A DNA stretch of 14,141 nt from positions 1-14,141 of the forward strand of contig JAGGSD010000422.1 in NCBI GenBank assembly GCA_021159265.1, read 5' to 3'. This stretch comes from Syntrophobacterales bacterium. Its GTDB lineage: Bacteria; Desulfobacterota; Syntrophia; Syntrophales; UBA6807. This document shows positions 13,971 to 14,141 of the stretch, piece after piece. Numbering within the stretch: the stretch's first letter is position 1; each line of letters begins with the position of its first letter. The notes under the pieces were generated by a model. The model ran no database searches and was not told the DNA's origin. It saw only the letters and a list, made by a program, of their open reading frames with translations. The position numbers were made by a program, and so were the translations under genes.

Positions 13971-14096
13971 CTTGAGGCACTCATAAAAAAGTCTATGCCG
14001 TGTCGTTCTGAGGAGCGGAGCGACAAAGAATCTCAGTGATATTAGATTCTTTGCTATCGCTCAGAATGACAAAAGAGTGTTTTTGTGACTTTCAAG
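13971..14096. repeat. Palindromic MITE-like repeat element
   Basis: A long interrupted hairpin: TGTCGTTCTGAG (14001-14012) pairs with CTCAGAATGACA (14060-14071, one G-T), and AAAGAATCT (14025-14033) pairs exactly with AGATTCTTT (14044-14052). Imperfect outer arms CTTGAGGCACTCATAAAAA (from 13971) and TTTTTGTGACTTTCAAG (to 14096) extend it to about 126 bp. The motif with TTCTGAG and AGAATCT arms resembles dispersed intergenic repeats common in many bacterial genomes. There is no coding capacity. It lies just upstream of the PTS promoter. Confidence 0.7.
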
Positions 14097-14141
14097 TAAC
14101 TCAAATCTGCAAATGTGTTGTAAGTAGTTCATGTTCTTTAA

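Larger units (their letters stand above)
13894..14141. other. Non-coding right end of window
   Basis: This stretch holds the promoter-like site for the PTS operon (13936-13964) and the palindromic repeat element (13971-14096). I see nothing recognisable in 14097-14141. Confidence 0.6.

Overview
The window looks like chromosomal DNA of a moderate-to-low GC Gram-negative bacterium. Gene content and protein style point to a former deltaproteobacterium (Desulfobacterota, possibly near Syntrophales). The evidence is a YidC with a large periplasmic domain, a PlsB-type acyltransferase, and an HPr/EI pair next to a mannose-family IID subunit. The taxonomic placement is inferred from protein style, not from any search.

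Region 1 (1-4590, + strand) is the conserved block rnpA-yidD-yidC-jag-mnmE, which in many bacteria lies beside rpmH/dnaA and the replication origin. It covers RNase P maturation of tRNA, the membrane insertase YidC with its helper YidD, the RNA-binding protein Jag/KhpB, and the tRNA wobble-uridine GTPase MnmE. The jag-mnmE gap carries two heptanucleotide repeat tracts, and the TTG start of mnmE lies inside the last repeat copy. A small unknown protein with a CCGVGGC motif follows (4648-5022). Its last codons form one arm of an inverted repeat whose partner is about 200 bp downstream, around a hairpin-rich, MITE-like stretch.

Region 2 (5269-8172, + strand) is the most interesting part. A sigma70-like promoter leads into an RNA with the hallmarks of a fluoride (crcB-motif) riboswitch. 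The sequence shows a complete set of alternative pairings: a pseudoknot, a competing 10-bp stem, a 6-bp antiterminator, and an intrinsic terminator with a U7 tract. The controlled genes appear to be a dynamin-family GTPase and, overlapping it by 4 nt, an alpha/alpha-toroid (prenyltransferase/squalene-cyclase-repeat) protein. No fluoride channel or fluoride/proton antiporter is present in the window, so this would be an unusual fluoride-responsive operon built around a possible membrane-remodelling GTPase.

Region 3 (8416-13893, - strand) is a likely operon read right to left: PTS mannose-family IID, HPr, Enzyme I, then PlsB (glycerol-3-phosphate acyltransferase), with very tight spacing. IIA, IIB and IIC partners are absent, and a promoter-like TTGGTA-N17-TATAAT lies in front of IID, so IID is probably the first gene. 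The two operons converge on a probable bidirectional terminator at 8362-8398. The right end (13971-14096) holds a palindromic, MITE-like repeat element.
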